A stretch of DNA of 64,000 bases from Wolfiporia cocos (Eukaryota; Basidiomycota; Agaricomycetes; Polyporales; Phaeolaceae): the NCBI GenBank assembly GCA_029448655.1, contig JACCLO010000012.1, forward strand, positions 868,001 to 932,000, read 5' to 3'. This document shows positions 1-10,066 of the stretch, piece by piece. Each line of letters starts with the position of its first letter. Within the stretch, counting starts at the first letter, position 1. The position numbers and the translations under genes were made by a program. The notes under the pieces are model-generated. The model searched no databases, was not told where the DNA came from, and saw nothing but the letters and a program-made list of their open reading frames with translations.

Positions 1-432
1 CATCAACGATAGATATCACATTCAAACTGAATATGTATGAGGATATGCAGCTTATCGCTTTATTATAGCTGGCGCCTCACTCAACAATAACCTTGATCGA
101 CGACATCAGTAACATCGCATTATCTTGCAGAATGCTCACTTACAGCTGTTTGCATAAATAATGGCAGAGGCGCGCGAAAAAAAAGAGAACAGGTTAGTAA
201 AATGTCTCAGGCGCCCGTGCTCGCTGATGCTGCAATCGCTTCGTAAATATATTAGCTACATTTCTGAACACTAGCTGGATAACCCGTGCTCTCTCACGGA
301 ATGTAGAGTTACCGTAACGTAGCCGAGGTGCGACAAACCCCAGGCCTCAAGCTTCGGTCCGTGGGTTCCATGGGCAGTGGCTACCGTATTAGGGAGTTGC
401 CTAATCAAGATGCTTTTCTATAGAAGATTCTA
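1..432. other. Intergenic, no gene seen
   Basis: AT-rich DNA without a convincing exon or conserved motif on either strand. It ends at the TA dinucleotide (431-432) that flanks the inverted-repeat element. Nothing else can be supported. Confidence 0.5.
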
Positions 433-455
433 CAGTTGACTATCTAGTAATGCAT
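433..455 (+). repeat. Left terminal inverted repeat
   Basis: Reverse-complement identical over 23 bp to 1112-1134. It begins CAGTTGACTATC and ends in an ATGCAT palindrome. Confidence 0.9.
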
Positions 456-1111
456 TAGCTAGTAATGCATATTATCTCATAATGCATAGCCTGAGCTGGG
501 GACCGAGATCGTCCCCAAGGTGTTATGCATATATTTCTGATATTGCATAATGCATGCCCGAAGTTGGGGTTATGCATTATTAGATTGGCTATATTTGGTA
601 ATTTAGTGCATGCATAGTGTAGTGTGACTCCGTCAGTTCTCCCTGTAGACGACCGGAAGCGCAAACCGCGCCCTGCAAAGAAGCCCTGTGCCCATCCTAC
701 TGCTAGGGAAAAGCTACAGAAAGCTACCAAAGAGCCTAGGTCTTCAGCAGTCAAGCCACCAAAATATGCACGAAGCAATCACACTCTTCATGACTGCTCT
801 GTCCTCAGTTTGCAGAAGCTGAGGGTGTCTCGATACTTGTTCTCCAGCAGCAGTTGCGGAAGCTATGAGCTCATTTACATCACATTAACTTTGATTCACA
901 AAAGCAGAGCACGCTAGATAGGTACTGGCAGGATAGTCTAGATGGTAATAGTTCGGCAAACGTATAGTGGCACTCAATGCGATGTTGATGTGACAGAGCG
1001 TGACGTACCTGTGCGGGGAGGTCACGTATGATCACAATAAGTCACACTGTGTGACGGATTTGATCGCGCATAACACCTCATAATGCATAGCAAAATCCGA
1101 GGACCGACGGT

Positions 1112-1134
1112 ATGCATTACTAGATAGTCAACTG
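1112..1134 (-). repeat. Right terminal inverted repeat
   Basis: Exact reverse complement of 433-455, ending GTCAACTG and followed by TA. Confidence 0.9.
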
Positions 1135-1331
1135 TATATGCATATTGAACAGCATCACACAGCGCTGAACAAACGAAGTTGCCGGAGCTGGATGAGCGCC
1201 TAAGGCATCTAAAAGTAATGGGAGCTCGCGCCGTAGGCGCTCGCGTGTCGCTAGCGTGCAGCTAGCGTGCAGCTAGCGTGTCGCTCGCGTGTCGCTCGCG
1301 TTTTGCGCACGTTCAGCGCACGTTTTGCGCA

Positions 1332-1364
1332 CATGGACGCCACGTTTGCCGCGTGGCGTCCATG
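1332..1364. repeat. Perfect 13-bp hairpin inside Helitron 1
   Basis: CATGGACGCCACG (1332-1344) and its exact reverse complement (1352-1364) are separated by a 7-base loop. It lies just downstream of short GCTAGCGTG/GCTCGCGTG tandem repeats at about 1245-1300. Its role is unknown. Confidence 0.8.
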
Positions 1365-1472
1365 CACGTCGTTGATCCTGCTCCCATTAGATAGGGCGCC
1401 TGCCATCCGCGGAGTTGGCCGGTGGATTCCCACGCCCGGCGCCTGCAAGGCGCGCGCGCTGTTCCTGCCCCG

Positions 1473-1945
1473 CACCACGGGGATTCGTGCCCCACACCAC
1501 GGGGATTTGTGGCCCTTGCCACGGGGGTTTGTGGCCCATGCCACAGGGATTTGTGCCCCGTGCCATGGGGATTTGTGCCCCACATCATGGGGATTTTTGT
1601 AATGTAAATACCCCACACCACGGGGATTTGTGCCCCATGCCACAGGGATTTGTACCCCACACCATGGGGATTTGCACCCCATGCCACGGGGAATTGTGCT
1701 CTGTGCCACAGGGATTTGTGCCCTGTGCCACGGGGATTTTTGTAATGTAAATACCCCACACCACGGGGATTTGTACTGCATGCCACAGGGATTTGTACTG
1801 CACACCATGGGGATTTGTGCCCCATGCCACAGGGATTTTTGTAATGTAAATATCCTGCACCACGGGGATTTGTACCCTGCACCATGGGGGTTTGTGTCCC
1901 ATGCTATGGGGATTTGTGCCCTGCCACAGGGATTTTTGTAACATA
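1473..1945 (+). repeat. Minisatellite, about 20 units of about 22 bp
   Basis: Degenerate units of the form CCACGGGGATTTGTGCCCCA repeat about 20 times. The variable core alternates CACGGGG, CACAGGG and CATGGGG. Units 6, 12, 16 and 20 end instead in a TTTTTGTAATGTAAATA-type tail, giving a higher-order pattern. Since 22 is not a multiple of three, the array opens long repetitive frames on both strands (up to 254 codons); these are by-products, not genes. The homologous site in Helitron 3 (2679-2706) holds a single unit with the same tail. Confidence 0.9.
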
Positions 1946-2263
1946 AATGGCCTGTGCTGTAGATGCCTGCCAAAAGATTGCAAAAAATGAAGAACATTTT
2001 GACACCACATTGCACAGTATTACAAGCGAAGCGACGATGAGACCGAGGATCAGCGAGGTGTCAGAAGTGGCTGAGCAGGCAGAGACAAGAGACAAAAGAG
2101 GGAAGTTGGGGAAGCCATGGGTAATGCACAGGAAATTCATGGGGGATGCACAGGTAACTTCAAAAAAACCCGATTATCTGAAATAGGCACACATGGATTG
2201 GGATACTGTATTGAAGTGGAAAAAGCGGTGTGACCGTGGCGAAGCCACGGGTAATTAACCTAG

Positions 2264-2531
2264 TCTAAGTACTAAAGGGCCGTGGATTGCGTGGGAACTG
2301 CCATGTGCTTTTCCACGTGTGCCACGTGCTGTCCGTCGTCCCATAGGGCTCGCGCCACCGACCCGGGAAGTTGGCCAGTGGATTCCCACGCCCAGCGCCT
2401 GCAAGGCGCGCATGTACAAGCGAAGCGACGACGAGGCCGAGCGTCAGCGAGGTGGAGGAGTGGCTGAGCGGGCAGAGATAAACAACTCCTAAAGTACAAA
2501 ATTGTGGCGAAGCCACAGGTAATTAAGCTAG
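2264..2531 (+). mobile_element. Putative non-autonomous Helitron 2
   Basis: A 268-bp element that begins TCTAAGTACTAAAGGGCCGT directly after the CTAG of element 1. It ends with hairpin TGTGGC-GAA-GCCACA (2503-2517), GGTAATTAAG and CTAG (2528-2531). Relative to element 1, the outer pair of the hairpin has changed from C-G to T-A, so pairing is kept. It contains the GTGGATTCCCACGCC block and the GCGAGGTGGAGGAGTGGCTGAGC block, but no minisatellite unit. Both termini are visible, which makes it the best defined of the three. Confidence 0.75.
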
Positions 2532-2978
2532 TCTAAGTACTAAAGGGCCGTGGAAGAAAACCATGTGGTTCTCGCGTGGCAACCGTGCGTTCATTGGCCC
2601 GTAGGGCGCGCGCCACCATCCCCGTGCCATTTCCCACGGACGGCGCCTACAGTTTCGCGCGTCCTCCCTGTGCGCCACGGGGATTTTATTGTAACGTAAA
2701 TGGCCTATACTGTAGATACCTGCTGGAAAATTCAAGAGTAACCGGAAGGTTTATGAGTTACCACAAGCGAAGTGACGACGACACCGAGCATCAGCGAGGT
2801 GTCGGAAGTGGCTGAGCGGGCAGAGACAAAGGACAGAACTTCGGCAGGTGCAGCAGGGTGATCACACACCCTGGGGGTGGGTGGACTCGCATTACAATAT
2901 GTTCTTCCCTTATTCTATTCGTTATCATACTCAAGTGACAATTGACATCCGTGGCAAAGCCGCGGGTAATTAAACTCG
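2532..2978 (+). mobile_element. Putative non-autonomous Helitron 3
   Basis: It starts with the same TCTAAGTACTAAAGGGCCGT as element 2, immediately after that element's CTAG. It ends at hairpin CCGTGGC-AAA-GCCGCGG (2949-2965), GTAATTAAA and CTCG (2975-2978), a degenerate terminus. It carries one CCACGGGGATTTTATTGTAACGTAAATGG unit, the pre-expansion form of the element 1 minisatellite, and the GAGGTGTCGGAAGTGGCTGAGC block at about 2794-2820. Confidence 0.65.
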
Positions 2979-4646
2979 TTTAAATCTACGTCTTCTCTTT
3001 TTCCCGCGCACGTCACTGCCATTGTTTATGCTTATGCAAACAGCTGTAATTGAAATGACAAATGATACTCTGTCATGAGAATAGTGCGCCTATCATGCTT
3101 CTTTTACGCGCCGATGTTTGCTCCGCGGAGTGCTCATGGACATCCGGCGTGTGGTGTCGCATTTGTTTCAATCTGGAGAATGTTACCGCTGCATTCATGT
3201 TTCAGTCCTCAAAGTATACCGTGGATATTGGCATTGATTTTTCTAATACATGCACCGAGTGACGAAACTCACCAGCGCTTTCTAAATATGCCTCCGATGG
3301 CTCACGGATTGCTTGTGAATATTACAGATTACAGTCTACACAATATTCTCACATGCATCCCGCAGGTCGGCACAAGAGTATGAGAGTCTCATGGTTGCCT
3401 TAACGTTATTCTTATGGTTAACAAGTATTCGAACTCTGTAACGATGCCAATTATTGTGCATTTACATCTCTCTCAGGTATGGGTATGCATGCGGTACAAG
3501 CTTCAGATAGTGCTGAATAAATCGGACGCTCTTTAGTATTGAGTAGACCCATCCCGCTTCTTCTGCACTTCCCACTCATACGCTTTCTCAGACGACGATC
3601 TGGAAATCAATTACCAGATTGACGGTTGACAGATGCATCAACTTCGTCCTTCTGCATTCAGATAAAGTGAGATGGTAACAATCAAGGGCTCGAACCAACT
3701 TGGTATCCGTGGTATGTTAGTTTTAGTTTGTGATTGCTGACATATAGATTGTTTGGCTTTTTGGTGCCACCGTTCGATTGCGGACGCGCTTTGCCACCAT
3801 CTCTCGCCATCTGTACGAAATTGGGGACTATATCACAGCATCGGAAGCCAATAGTAACGGTATCACATGTCATATGGCAGACCGCTCAAGCAGCTTTGCA
3901 TCAATAACCGCAGGAGCGAAATCAATAACAACTGCGCGGCAAGCAGAGCTCTCAATGCCCCCCCGTCTCGTCGGTCTGGACGTGAGAACAGCGTAGACAG
4001 GAATAGCGAATTACTTTTCTCCTGGGAGTTAATGCATTCTGTCACCCTCATTCCCTAGAATTGTCAGGCTTTCTCTCTGTATAGATGCGCGAATTTAAGA
4101 CGTTCGTCACAGTCAACGTAATTCATCCTGATTGAGACGGACATGCAGAGACGGTTTGCTATGTAAAAATCCAGAGGTACTTCATGGCTACTTCTCCATC
4201 TAGACGACAGTGGCGGCTGCACATGACACAGGGTCCTGCTACATCGCGGCTGTGGGGTAGCGGATAGGGCAATATACTTGCGCATTTGCGCCTATAAAGC
4301 GGGCATAGGGTGCCAATACCATTACTCAGGGAATCAAGTAACCAACAGCCTCGCTGTGTTATTGCACATCTGGACTGATCGAATACGATCAACACGGGCT
4401 TCTGGATGGCTGCTGACAGTAATATTCCACAAATACCACTTGCTTAGTGAGGCCGTAATAGTGTTGAAGCTCCGGCCAAAGTCATATGTTCTGAACTCCA
4501 CGCCGTTCCCGATTGCTCAGCTAGGGCCTACTTCTGGCCTCTGGTTCTACCTATTTGTCGCCCATGGGACACGCTTTGCAGGTCAGACACATAAAGCGTG
4601 CAATCTCTCGGCCTCGTTTTTCAGCATTCGAGACCACGATTGCACC
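2979..4646. other. Intergenic, no gene seen
   Basis: Only short, unconserved frames on either strand. It includes the upstream region of the monooxygenase that starts at 4647. I recognise no repeats or RNA genes here. Confidence 0.5.
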
Positions 4647-6893
4647 ATGAGTATTGAAAGCCCCGATATCTCAGTCCTGATAGTATGCGTCTACTTTCTC
4701 CTATACGATAGTTATTTACTGTCAGCTCTCAGGTTGGCGCCGGTCCAGCAGGGCTCATTCTCGCTCTCACCTTGCGACAAAATGGGATCCCTGTTCGCAT
4801 CATCGACAGAGAGCCCAGATCTCGTGTTGGGCAACGCGGGGCAGGCATCATGGTATCAAACATGATTTTGCGATCGCTACTTTGATGATGATCAAGTTAT
4901 CAGCCTCGATCAATGGAACTCTACAATTCCTTGGGCGTCTTGCCTGATATCCAAACACAAGCCATCCCTTTGGTTCCCATGCGGATTTACAAGATGCCTG
5001 GAGGCGTGGAGCCTGTCACTACCTTCCCTCTGGCACCATATGTGCCACCAACTCCATCTACTCCATATGCGAGTATATGGTCAGCTCGTGGGCGCGTGCA
5101 ATGATGTAGACTTACAATAAACTGTCATCTAGACCAACATTCTAATGTTGGGTCAAGACCATTCTGAAGAAATCTTTCGCAGTCATATTGCAAAGTATGC
5201 GTGTCACGTCGAGCTGGATGCCGAGCTGCACACGTTTGAGCAACATGGTGACCACGTCAAAGTGACGGTCGTAAAACAGGGACGAGAAGAGACCATTACT
5301 TGCCGATGGCTCGTCGGAGCAGACGGAGCTCGAGGTAATCTCGTCGAGTGGCACCTATCAAATACGTTTTTATATACATATGACATCAGGTGTTGTCCGG
5401 AAACGGCTTGGCTTGACATTCGATGGCGAAGTGCGAGACACAAGTCAACACCTCGTAGTCGGTGATGTACAGATTATAGGACTTGATCGCCAGGTATGTA
5501 CCCCGGATATATGGACAATGATAGTGACTACTAATAGAGAATTTTCAGCATTGGCATTCATGGGGAGACATGGATTCAGTACTGTCAGGATCTTTTCGGC
5601 GGTGTGAGAAGCCATATTACTCACTCTTCTATATAGTGTTATGCTGCGCGCAACTGAAGATGATGACACGTACTTCATTTTTATTGGAGGACGTGTAGAC
5701 CACGCAAAGATCGCTCAAGACCGCGACGAACTTATCAGAGTGCTAAGGGAGGGGACGGGTAGAAGCGATATAGAGTTGGGCAAAGTCCGATGGCTTTCGG
5801 AATACAAGTGAGTAGTGATTTAGCTCCAGCATTGGTCTGTGATAGAACATATCTTGACAGGCCACAAATTCGAATGGCGGAGAAGTTTGGTCAAGAAAGG
5901 GTCTTTGTGGTGGGAGGTTAGTCACAAGTAACACCTAATTACTATCGGAATTCGACAATCGTCTTCAGACGCTGCTCATATTCACAGCCCATTCGGCGGT
6001 CAGGTGAGTACGCGCATTGAATTGGTCTGGATCAAATCAGCGATATTGATCATGTTATACGTGGTAGGGCCTAAATTCGAGCGTTCAGGACTCGGTATGC
6101 ATGCTCGCATTGTGCTGAGAACTTTGTCATGACCATACCTGCCCTGTAGGTCAACCTCGGCTGGAAGCTGTCGCTTGTTGAGAAGGGGGTCGCATTGCCT
6201 TCGCTCCTTTCAACATATACAGAGGAGCGCCTGCCAGTGATCGCCGAGGTCCTGAAGACATCGAACAGGCTCTTTGACGAGGCTGTCGGCTCAAAGAGTG
6301 ACGGCAGTACGAGCGAGAAAGCGTGGCACAGAGGGGGTCCACTCAGCCAGCTAGGCGTGAACTATCGTTGGAGCTCAATCACCATAGACGATCGTTTCCC
6401 TCGCGAGGAACGGCCGCTGGACCCATATGGCATTGACCGAGCACCAGGTCCCCTCCGCGCGGGCGAGAGAGCCCCCGATGCGCCTGGGTTGATCAAGGTA
6501 TCAGCAGACCCACTTCCATTGAAGAACACCGGTCAAGTGGGCATGAATCTCTCACTCTTTGACATTTTCCGCCCATCATACCACACGGTACTGATATTCG
6601 ACGATAACATTGAGCGGCTCGAAGGCACATTGCGAATTTTGAGGTCATACCCTTCGGCCCTAGTACGCTCGGTGATCGTACTTCCCCATGGGCCCTCTGT
6701 TGCCCTTCCCACGGAAAGGGGCGACCTCACGGTAATGGACGGAGACGGACACGCATATCAAGGATACGCTGTGGATGCTGGTACCTTTACGACCGTTATC
6801 GTTCGGCCAGACGGCGCAGTGGGAGGAGTCATTACACAGCCAGAGGGAATGAAGCGTTACTTCACCGGGATCTTCTCAGCAATCACGGCATAG
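4647..6893 (+). CDS. FAD-dependent monooxygenase, phenol 2-monooxygenase-like
   Basis: Predicted flavoprotein aromatic hydroxylase of the PheA/TfdB class. Such enzymes use NAD(P)H and O2 to hydroxylate phenolic rings; the substrate here is unknown. Exon 1 (4647-4682) encodes MSIESPDISVLI. A 50-bp intron splits the dinucleotide-binding motif, and exon 2 resumes VGAGPAGLILALTLRQNG with IIDRE at the end of the second strand. Later exons give LLGQDHSEEIF, WLVGADGAR, the FAD contact VVGDAAHIHSPFGGQ, then GLNSSVQDSVNLGWKL. The last exon (from 6164) holds the C-terminal thioredoxin-like dimerisation domain of this family, ending at 6893. About eight introns, all in frame, so the gene looks intact. 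The start is fixed by the short first exon and clean GT/AG borders. A homologue lies convergently at 12361-14684 and shares intron 1. Confidence 0.88.
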
Positions 6894-7263
6894 AGCCCGT
6901 TTCTTCCACATGCATTCAATAGCAATTGGATGTGGCAGGTTGCAGCATCGATGTCTCTATAGTGTGTTTTGCGAGTATCAATTTAGCAGATCCATCCGTT
7001 CCGTAATCCGCGAGTGAGTACTGTGCAAATTGATCTAAGCAAGTAAATGCGGAAGAATTCGTATCACAAAGTCCATCCAACCTGAGCGTAATGATACACT
7101 GTCGATCCCGAGCATGGGCCAAAACCTATTGAGCGATGCGCGACGATCCTAAACGTGATGTGCAGCAGAGGGTCCCGAGAGGTGAAAGAGAAACGAAATG
7201 TATGATCATGAAACCAAAGTTAAGCGAAAGTCTATGGTGTTACCAAATGCACATGTAATGTCG
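6894..7263. other. Convergent intergenic space
   Basis: 3' flanks of the monooxygenase (+) and the TM7S3/TM198-like gene (-). No frame worth calling. Confidence 0.5.
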
Positions 7264-8760
7264 TTACTCATGCTGTTCCGTGACTTGCGAGTCGGGTTGC
7301 GGGGCGGGCTCCTGTATTGAAGGAGTCGGCTGCGCGGCTAGTTCCTGGTTGCTTGAGACGGGGAGCGGTTCTGGATCCATGTTGGTCGAGACGGGGCGTG
7401 AGTCTATGTAACTTGAGACAGGCCGGGCTGGGTCCAAGTAGTCCGAATTGGGGCGCATGGGATCCATCGCAGTCGATATCGGACGGGACTCGTCCACATA
7501 ACTGGAAATTGGACGCGAGTCGGCACGCAGCGAGTTGATGCCGCTGTACATCGACGTCGTGGGAGTAGCGGAGGTGTCCTGGACAGCAACGCGTATGGGG
7601 GCCTTCTCCTCGGACTTCTCGGCGGACTGCACCAAGGCAGTCTCGAGATCGTCGTCGTCATCTGGCACCGGTCGCCATGCATCTGGGAAGATAAGGTGTT
7701 GAGCGTATGCCAGGACTAGGCTGTGTTGCATCTGAGAATCAGCACCGCGCGGCATTGACTCGATAAATCATGCTGACCTAAGAGCTAAGGAGATGGCGAG
7801 CACGATGTAAGTCGCCACCGTGGGCTTGTAACCTTCGTAGACGAGGTTCTTAGTAAATCCGGTCAGTCAAATTCTGCCGATATCGAAAACCACGTACGAG
7901 CCAGTGCGCCTTGTTGCGGTCGAACAGATAGCGCAGCCCCCAGCTCATGCCATTTTGCTTCTCGATGAGAAGATCGATGCCTAGACCTATCAAAAACGTT
8001 CCAACAGACGCAGATGCCAATGCCTGCATACTGTCAGTAGAATGACGAACAGGCAGACATGTGGACATACTATGGCGGTTCTCTCAAAATGAGGAATTAG
8101 GACCACGTTGATCAGTGCGAATGCAGCACCAATGATCCAGTCTCCCCAGACCTGCCGTACCAGCAGATCTTCGCGGAAGAGAGATAGGCGGGCTCCCCAC
8201 GAGAATCCGCTCGCCACCGTGATAAGAATCGTACCCGCGAGGCGGCCGTATGGGAAGAGACCGAATGAGAAACCGGGCACGAAGACACAGACAGGGATAA
8301 GCGTTATCACCCAGTCGGATACAGGCTGAGCCGTCTCGGTGTTGATGAACGCAGCCCACACTGCATCAGTCTGGTCAGAGCTGATAAGCAGTCATATAGT
8401 GTACCACGCACAACAAACGGTAGCTGCGATGCCAACCCCTACACCTGCCGTTACCCGGGGAAACCTGATGCCCCCGAAGGCGAGGGGCACGCCGACGACG
8501 AAGCAGTAGACAATCCATACGATAGCTGTTCCAGTCAGACCTGTGCCACTACCGTCGGAAGCAGAGCCTTGTGCGATTGTCTGGTCGTCGGACGGGTCAA
8601 CGACGGAGACGGTCCCGTTGCTGGCATGTTCGACTACGGGCGGGGAACGCGCCGACAGCGCGTGAAGAGAGAGTGACGAGAGGGGAGTAGCATTAACGGA
8701 GGTGGCGATGGCAAGACAAAGCCATGTCAAGGTATAGAGGAGGCGGGCTGTGACGGCCAT
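7264..8760 (-). CDS. TM7S3/TM198-like (DUF4203) membrane protein
   Basis: Predicted multi-pass membrane protein. The ATG at 8760 opens a signal peptide (MAVTARLLYTLTWLCLAIATS..NATP), followed by a Ser/Thr-rich, probably luminal segment. About seven hydrophobic segments follow over several exons (for example IVWIVYCFVVGVPLAFGG, ILITVASGFSWGARLSL, WIIGAAFALINVVLIP, ASVGTFLIGLGIDLLI). This layout matches the TM7S3/TM198 domain found in fungal DUF4203 proteins, whose function is poorly known. The tail is acidic (PDDDDDLETAL). It then carries about six degenerate repeats of the type D-x-RP(I/V)S(S/T)-x-(V/L/I/M)D-x (about 7370-7530), probably cytosolic. The longer upstream frame reaching 8958 is rejected because the signal peptide begins at 8760. 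The exact intron borders between 7755 and 8400 are my estimates. Confidence 0.75.
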
Positions 8761-10066
8761 TGCAGACGGTGCTTGTCCGATGCCGGAGGAGGACCTGGTG
8801 GTCGCTCTGAGGGTATCGACCGTGATGTGTCGGCCTGAAAAGCAGAGAATTTTCGGAGGTTGCCTAACACCTCCGGGGGTGATAAGATAAAGAGCGGATA
8901 GGTTGAACGAGCGACTGGTGGTGAGGATAGAAGGCACACGAAATGGGTGTAGAAGCACCCAAATGGTTAGAGGAACACGAGCGTGAAGATCACAATCTCA
9001 CCATATCGTCTCGCATCAATTCAAAGACCGCGATTTTCGCGCTAACGACGGCTCGGGAATTGACCCCGGCCGTATGTGGCAGGATACCAGCTCAAATTGA
9101 GCGCATCCGCGACACCGCTCATCCATAGCCGTGTCGCAAGGGGCACTCCGGACATACCGCTTTGGTGTTGCTATGTTGTCGGTTAGCGCCAACGCCGATA
9201 TTCAGTCAGTATGCGCCTCCTGCTTCATAGTCACCTACGCTGATGCCGCACGTTTCAAACCACTTCGGGCCGATGCATAAGCACACCATGTTAGCCTATT
9301 TGCTAGCGAAGCAGAATTTTGAGCACAGATTACGTGCAACGTTGTGAGACTTATCGATGCTTCACCTTCTTACCCGATGACATTCTAGACTTCCGATAAC
9401 GCTGACCCATATGCCACGCTCTCAGCCCTGTAGCTGTGAGTGATTGACATTGGGCATATTCCAAAGACAGGGATATGCAGACGTTGTTACAAGCTGGGAC
9501 GACATGGTTCTTTACAGGCTCGTAAACGCCCATGCAGCGTTGCCGGGATTTCCTTTGGCTTTAGGGCAGGCTTAAGGCAACATAGCCAGCAGGTAAGAGA
9601 TCTCTCGGTCCAAGTCCATCCGGCTGCCATGACGTATGATTGATCTGTCCATTAGCGGCTCGGGTGCAGGCACCTTGCGGGGAGGCTACTACGTAGTCCG
9701 GCCAGGGAAGTAGCATTGAGTACTTGTGTGTCTATGCTGTCCATGATTCAGAACCTGCCGTATTTACTATGCCATTCTATACCCATTGATCTGTCCAGCA
9801 AGTTCCGCTTGCAGCCTGTCAATCTCACCTTCTGCAGTAAGCTCTTTCAGCTATGTTGAATCTCAAATGTCTCTCGATTGACAGATAGCCAGCCCTACCG
9901 ATGATGTGACACGTGCAACATTGTTTGCACGTGGATCGTGACGCACCGTGTAACATTGCGCGACACACGTTCGTTGTTTCAGGCCATATCTTGTTCGCGA
10001 ACGGTACTTGCTCCGGAAATTATATTTAACGAACATCAATACAGATAGGACATCTTCATTGTTAGG
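8761..10066. promoter_or_regulatory. Divergent intergenic region with paired CACGTG boxes
   Basis: 1.3 kb between the divergently transcribed TM7S3/TM198-like and HAUS3-like genes. No credible exon. At 9910-9933 CACGTGCAA and its reverse complement TTGCACGTG form a hairpin-like palindrome carrying two CACGTG E-boxes, about 135 bp before the predicted HAUS3 start. Basic helix-loop-helix factors bind CACGTG in fungi, so an upstream control site is possible but unproven. Confidence 0.35.

Larger units (their letters stand above)
433..1134. mobile_element. TIR DNA transposon (Tc1/mariner/pogo-like, TA target site)
   Basis: A 702-bp element bounded by perfect 23-bp terminal inverted repeats at 433-455 and 1112-1134, starting CAGTTGACTATCTAG. 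Each end is flanked by TA (431-432 and 1135-1136), which fits the TA target duplication of the Tc1/mariner/pogo superfamily. Just inside both ends, the direct motif CTCATAATGCATAGC followed by a GGGGACCGA/GAGGACCGA box recurs (474-508 and 1077-1108). The element is rich in ATGCAT palindromes. A basic open frame at 624-917 might be the remnant of a transposase tail, but no DDE motif is visible, so the copy looks non-autonomous. The superfamily assignment rests only on the TA flank and the TIR. Confidence 0.85.
1208..2263 (+). mobile_element. Putative non-autonomous Helitron 1 (with internal minisatellite)
   Basis: The 3' end is well marked: hairpin CCGTGGC-GAA-GCCACGG at 2234-2250, then GTAATTAAC and terminal CTAG at 2260-2263, followed by T. 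A hairpin about ten bases before CTRR is the Helitron 3' signature. The 5' end is less certain. A TC after an A at 1208 (TCTAAAAGTAATGGG) resembles the TCTAAGTACTAAAGGG starts of the next two elements. Inside are modules shared with elements 2 and 3: a GTGGATTCCCACGCC.GCGCCTGCAAGG block (1421-1452), the CCACGGGGATTT unit and a GAGGTGTCAGAAGTGGCTGAGC block (about 2054-2090). No Rep/helicase frame is present, so it cannot move on its own. Confidence 0.65.

Noticed and set aside
1251..2015. Long minus-strand ORF of 254 codons and several smaller ones rich in Trp/His/Pro over the minisatellite
   Set aside because: They come from the repeat unit being read in all frames. The peptide is the same 22-nt unit translated over and over, with no family match.
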